Shown in pieces: positions 4,881 through 5,395 of a stretch of 5,395 nt of DNA. A model generated the notes under the pieces. That model had not been told where the DNA came from. It ran no database searches and saw only the letters and a program-made list of their open reading frames with translations. Origin of the DNA: an uncultured Eubacteriales bacterium (GTDB taxonomy: Bacteria > Bacillota > Clostridia > Monoglobales > Firm-18); assembly GCA_905210885.1 (NCBI GenBank), contig CAJLYO010000128.1, positions 1 to 5,395 on the forward strand. The letters are read 5' to 3'. A program made the translations under genes and the position numbers. The number at the start of each line of letters is the position of its first letter. Position 1 is the first letter of the stretch.

Positions 4881-5395
4881 ATGTATACATTTGAAACCTC
4901 CGGTTTATTTAACCAAAATGAAAACATATATATTGTAAAACGCTTAAACGACAGCGGTTTTCCGAGCCACACCCACAAATTTGCAGAGCTTGTGTACATT
5001 ATTGACGGCGAAGCTGTGCACTATATTGACGGCACGGAATACAAAACGAAAAAAGGCGACTTGATATTTATAAATTACGGGCAGACCCACGAATTTTCCG
5101 GGAACGAAAGCTACAGCTATTACAATATCCTGTACGTTCCCGAATTTTTCAGCAGCCAGCTTATTAATTCCGAAAACATCTACGATATTTTCAGAATTAT
5201 CCTTGCGGACGACTTTGAAGGCGCGCGTCAGCTTGTAAGCTTTTCCGGGACGGAACTTTCGGCGCTGTCAAGCCTTGTTTTTGAGATGGAAAAGGAGTAT
5301 AACGAAAAAAAGCCGGGGTATAAAAGCGTTTTAAACGGACTCAGCCGCGTGCTTTTCACCATGCTTTTGCGAAAACTCGGCGATACGGCGGCGCC
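4881..5395 (+). CDS. AraC-family transcriptional regulator, N-terminal cupin part (cut by window end)
   Basis: 171 codons are visible and the frame is still open at the right edge. The start is ATG at 4881, with AAAGGAG (4863-4869) 11 nt upstream. The N-terminal part is a cupin sensor: His30, His32 and Glu36 in SHTHKFAELVYIIDGE form cupin motif 1. KKGDLIFINYGQTHEF (57-72) with His70 is motif 2. This matches the ligand-binding domain of AraC-type sugar or metabolite regulators, such as RhaS/MelR-like proteins. Residues of about 100-171 are the mostly helical linker found before the two-helix-turn-helix domain, which must lie outside the window. So DNA binding is predicted from family architecture and not seen. 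The inducer is unknown. A stand-alone cupin is less likely because of the long helical continuation. Confidence 0.8.
   Translation, partial: MYTFETSGLFNQNENIYIVKRLNDSGFPSHTHKFAELVYIIDGEAVHYIDGTEYKTKKGDLIFINYGQTHEFSGNESYSYYNILYVPEFFSSQLINSENIYDIFRIILADDFEGARQLVSFSGTELSALSSLVFEMEKEYNEKKPGYKSVLNGLSRVLFTMLLRKLGDTAA

Overview
The window looks like chromosomal DNA from an anaerobic Clostridia-type Firmicute. The evidence is strong AGGAGG-type ribosome binding sites, a TTG start, an S-layer-homology (SLH) surface protein, a MetA-family enzyme carrying the acetyl-CoA-specific Glu111, and intergenic hairpin repeats of a kind I associate with gut Clostridia. Genus cannot be read from the sequence. I see no phage, transposase, CRISPR, tRNA or rRNA.

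Left part (1-850). The N-terminus of an exported protein runs off the left edge on the minus strand. It has a near-consensus promoter and a 7-bp inverted repeat abutting the -35 box. A gene-free stretch follows, holding a hairpin and the first copy of a 37-nt dispersed repeat. Next is rimI on the minus strand (ribosomal protein S18 alanine N-acetyltransferase), with its real start at 706. Between rimI and the next gene lie two divergent sigma-A-like promoters.

Middle (779-4514). Four plus-strand genes are packed with gaps of -4, 20 and 12 nt and look like one operon. They encode a secreted protein with three SLH repeats and a GH18 glycosidase domain, a 73-residue membrane protein starting at TTG, a homoserine O-acetyltransferase (metAA) and ribosomal protein L11 methyltransferase (prmA). 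A cell-surface hydrolase is thus joined to methionine synthesis and to a SAM-dependent methylase. Methionine is the precursor of SAM, which links the last two only loosely. No shared role for the whole set is evident.

Right part (4515-5395). About 366 nt without a gene is a mosaic of inverted repeats: the second copy of the 37-nt repeat, a perfect 20-bp palindrome, a twin-hairpin REP-like unit, an imperfect dyad and a 9+9 bp inverted repeat. After it begins an AraC-type regulator, of which only the cupin sensor part is inside the window.

I found no clearly new multi-gene system. The most interesting items are the structure-preserving dispersed repeat, the repeat mosaic at 4526-4809, the dyad beside the left-edge promoter and the odd operon composition.
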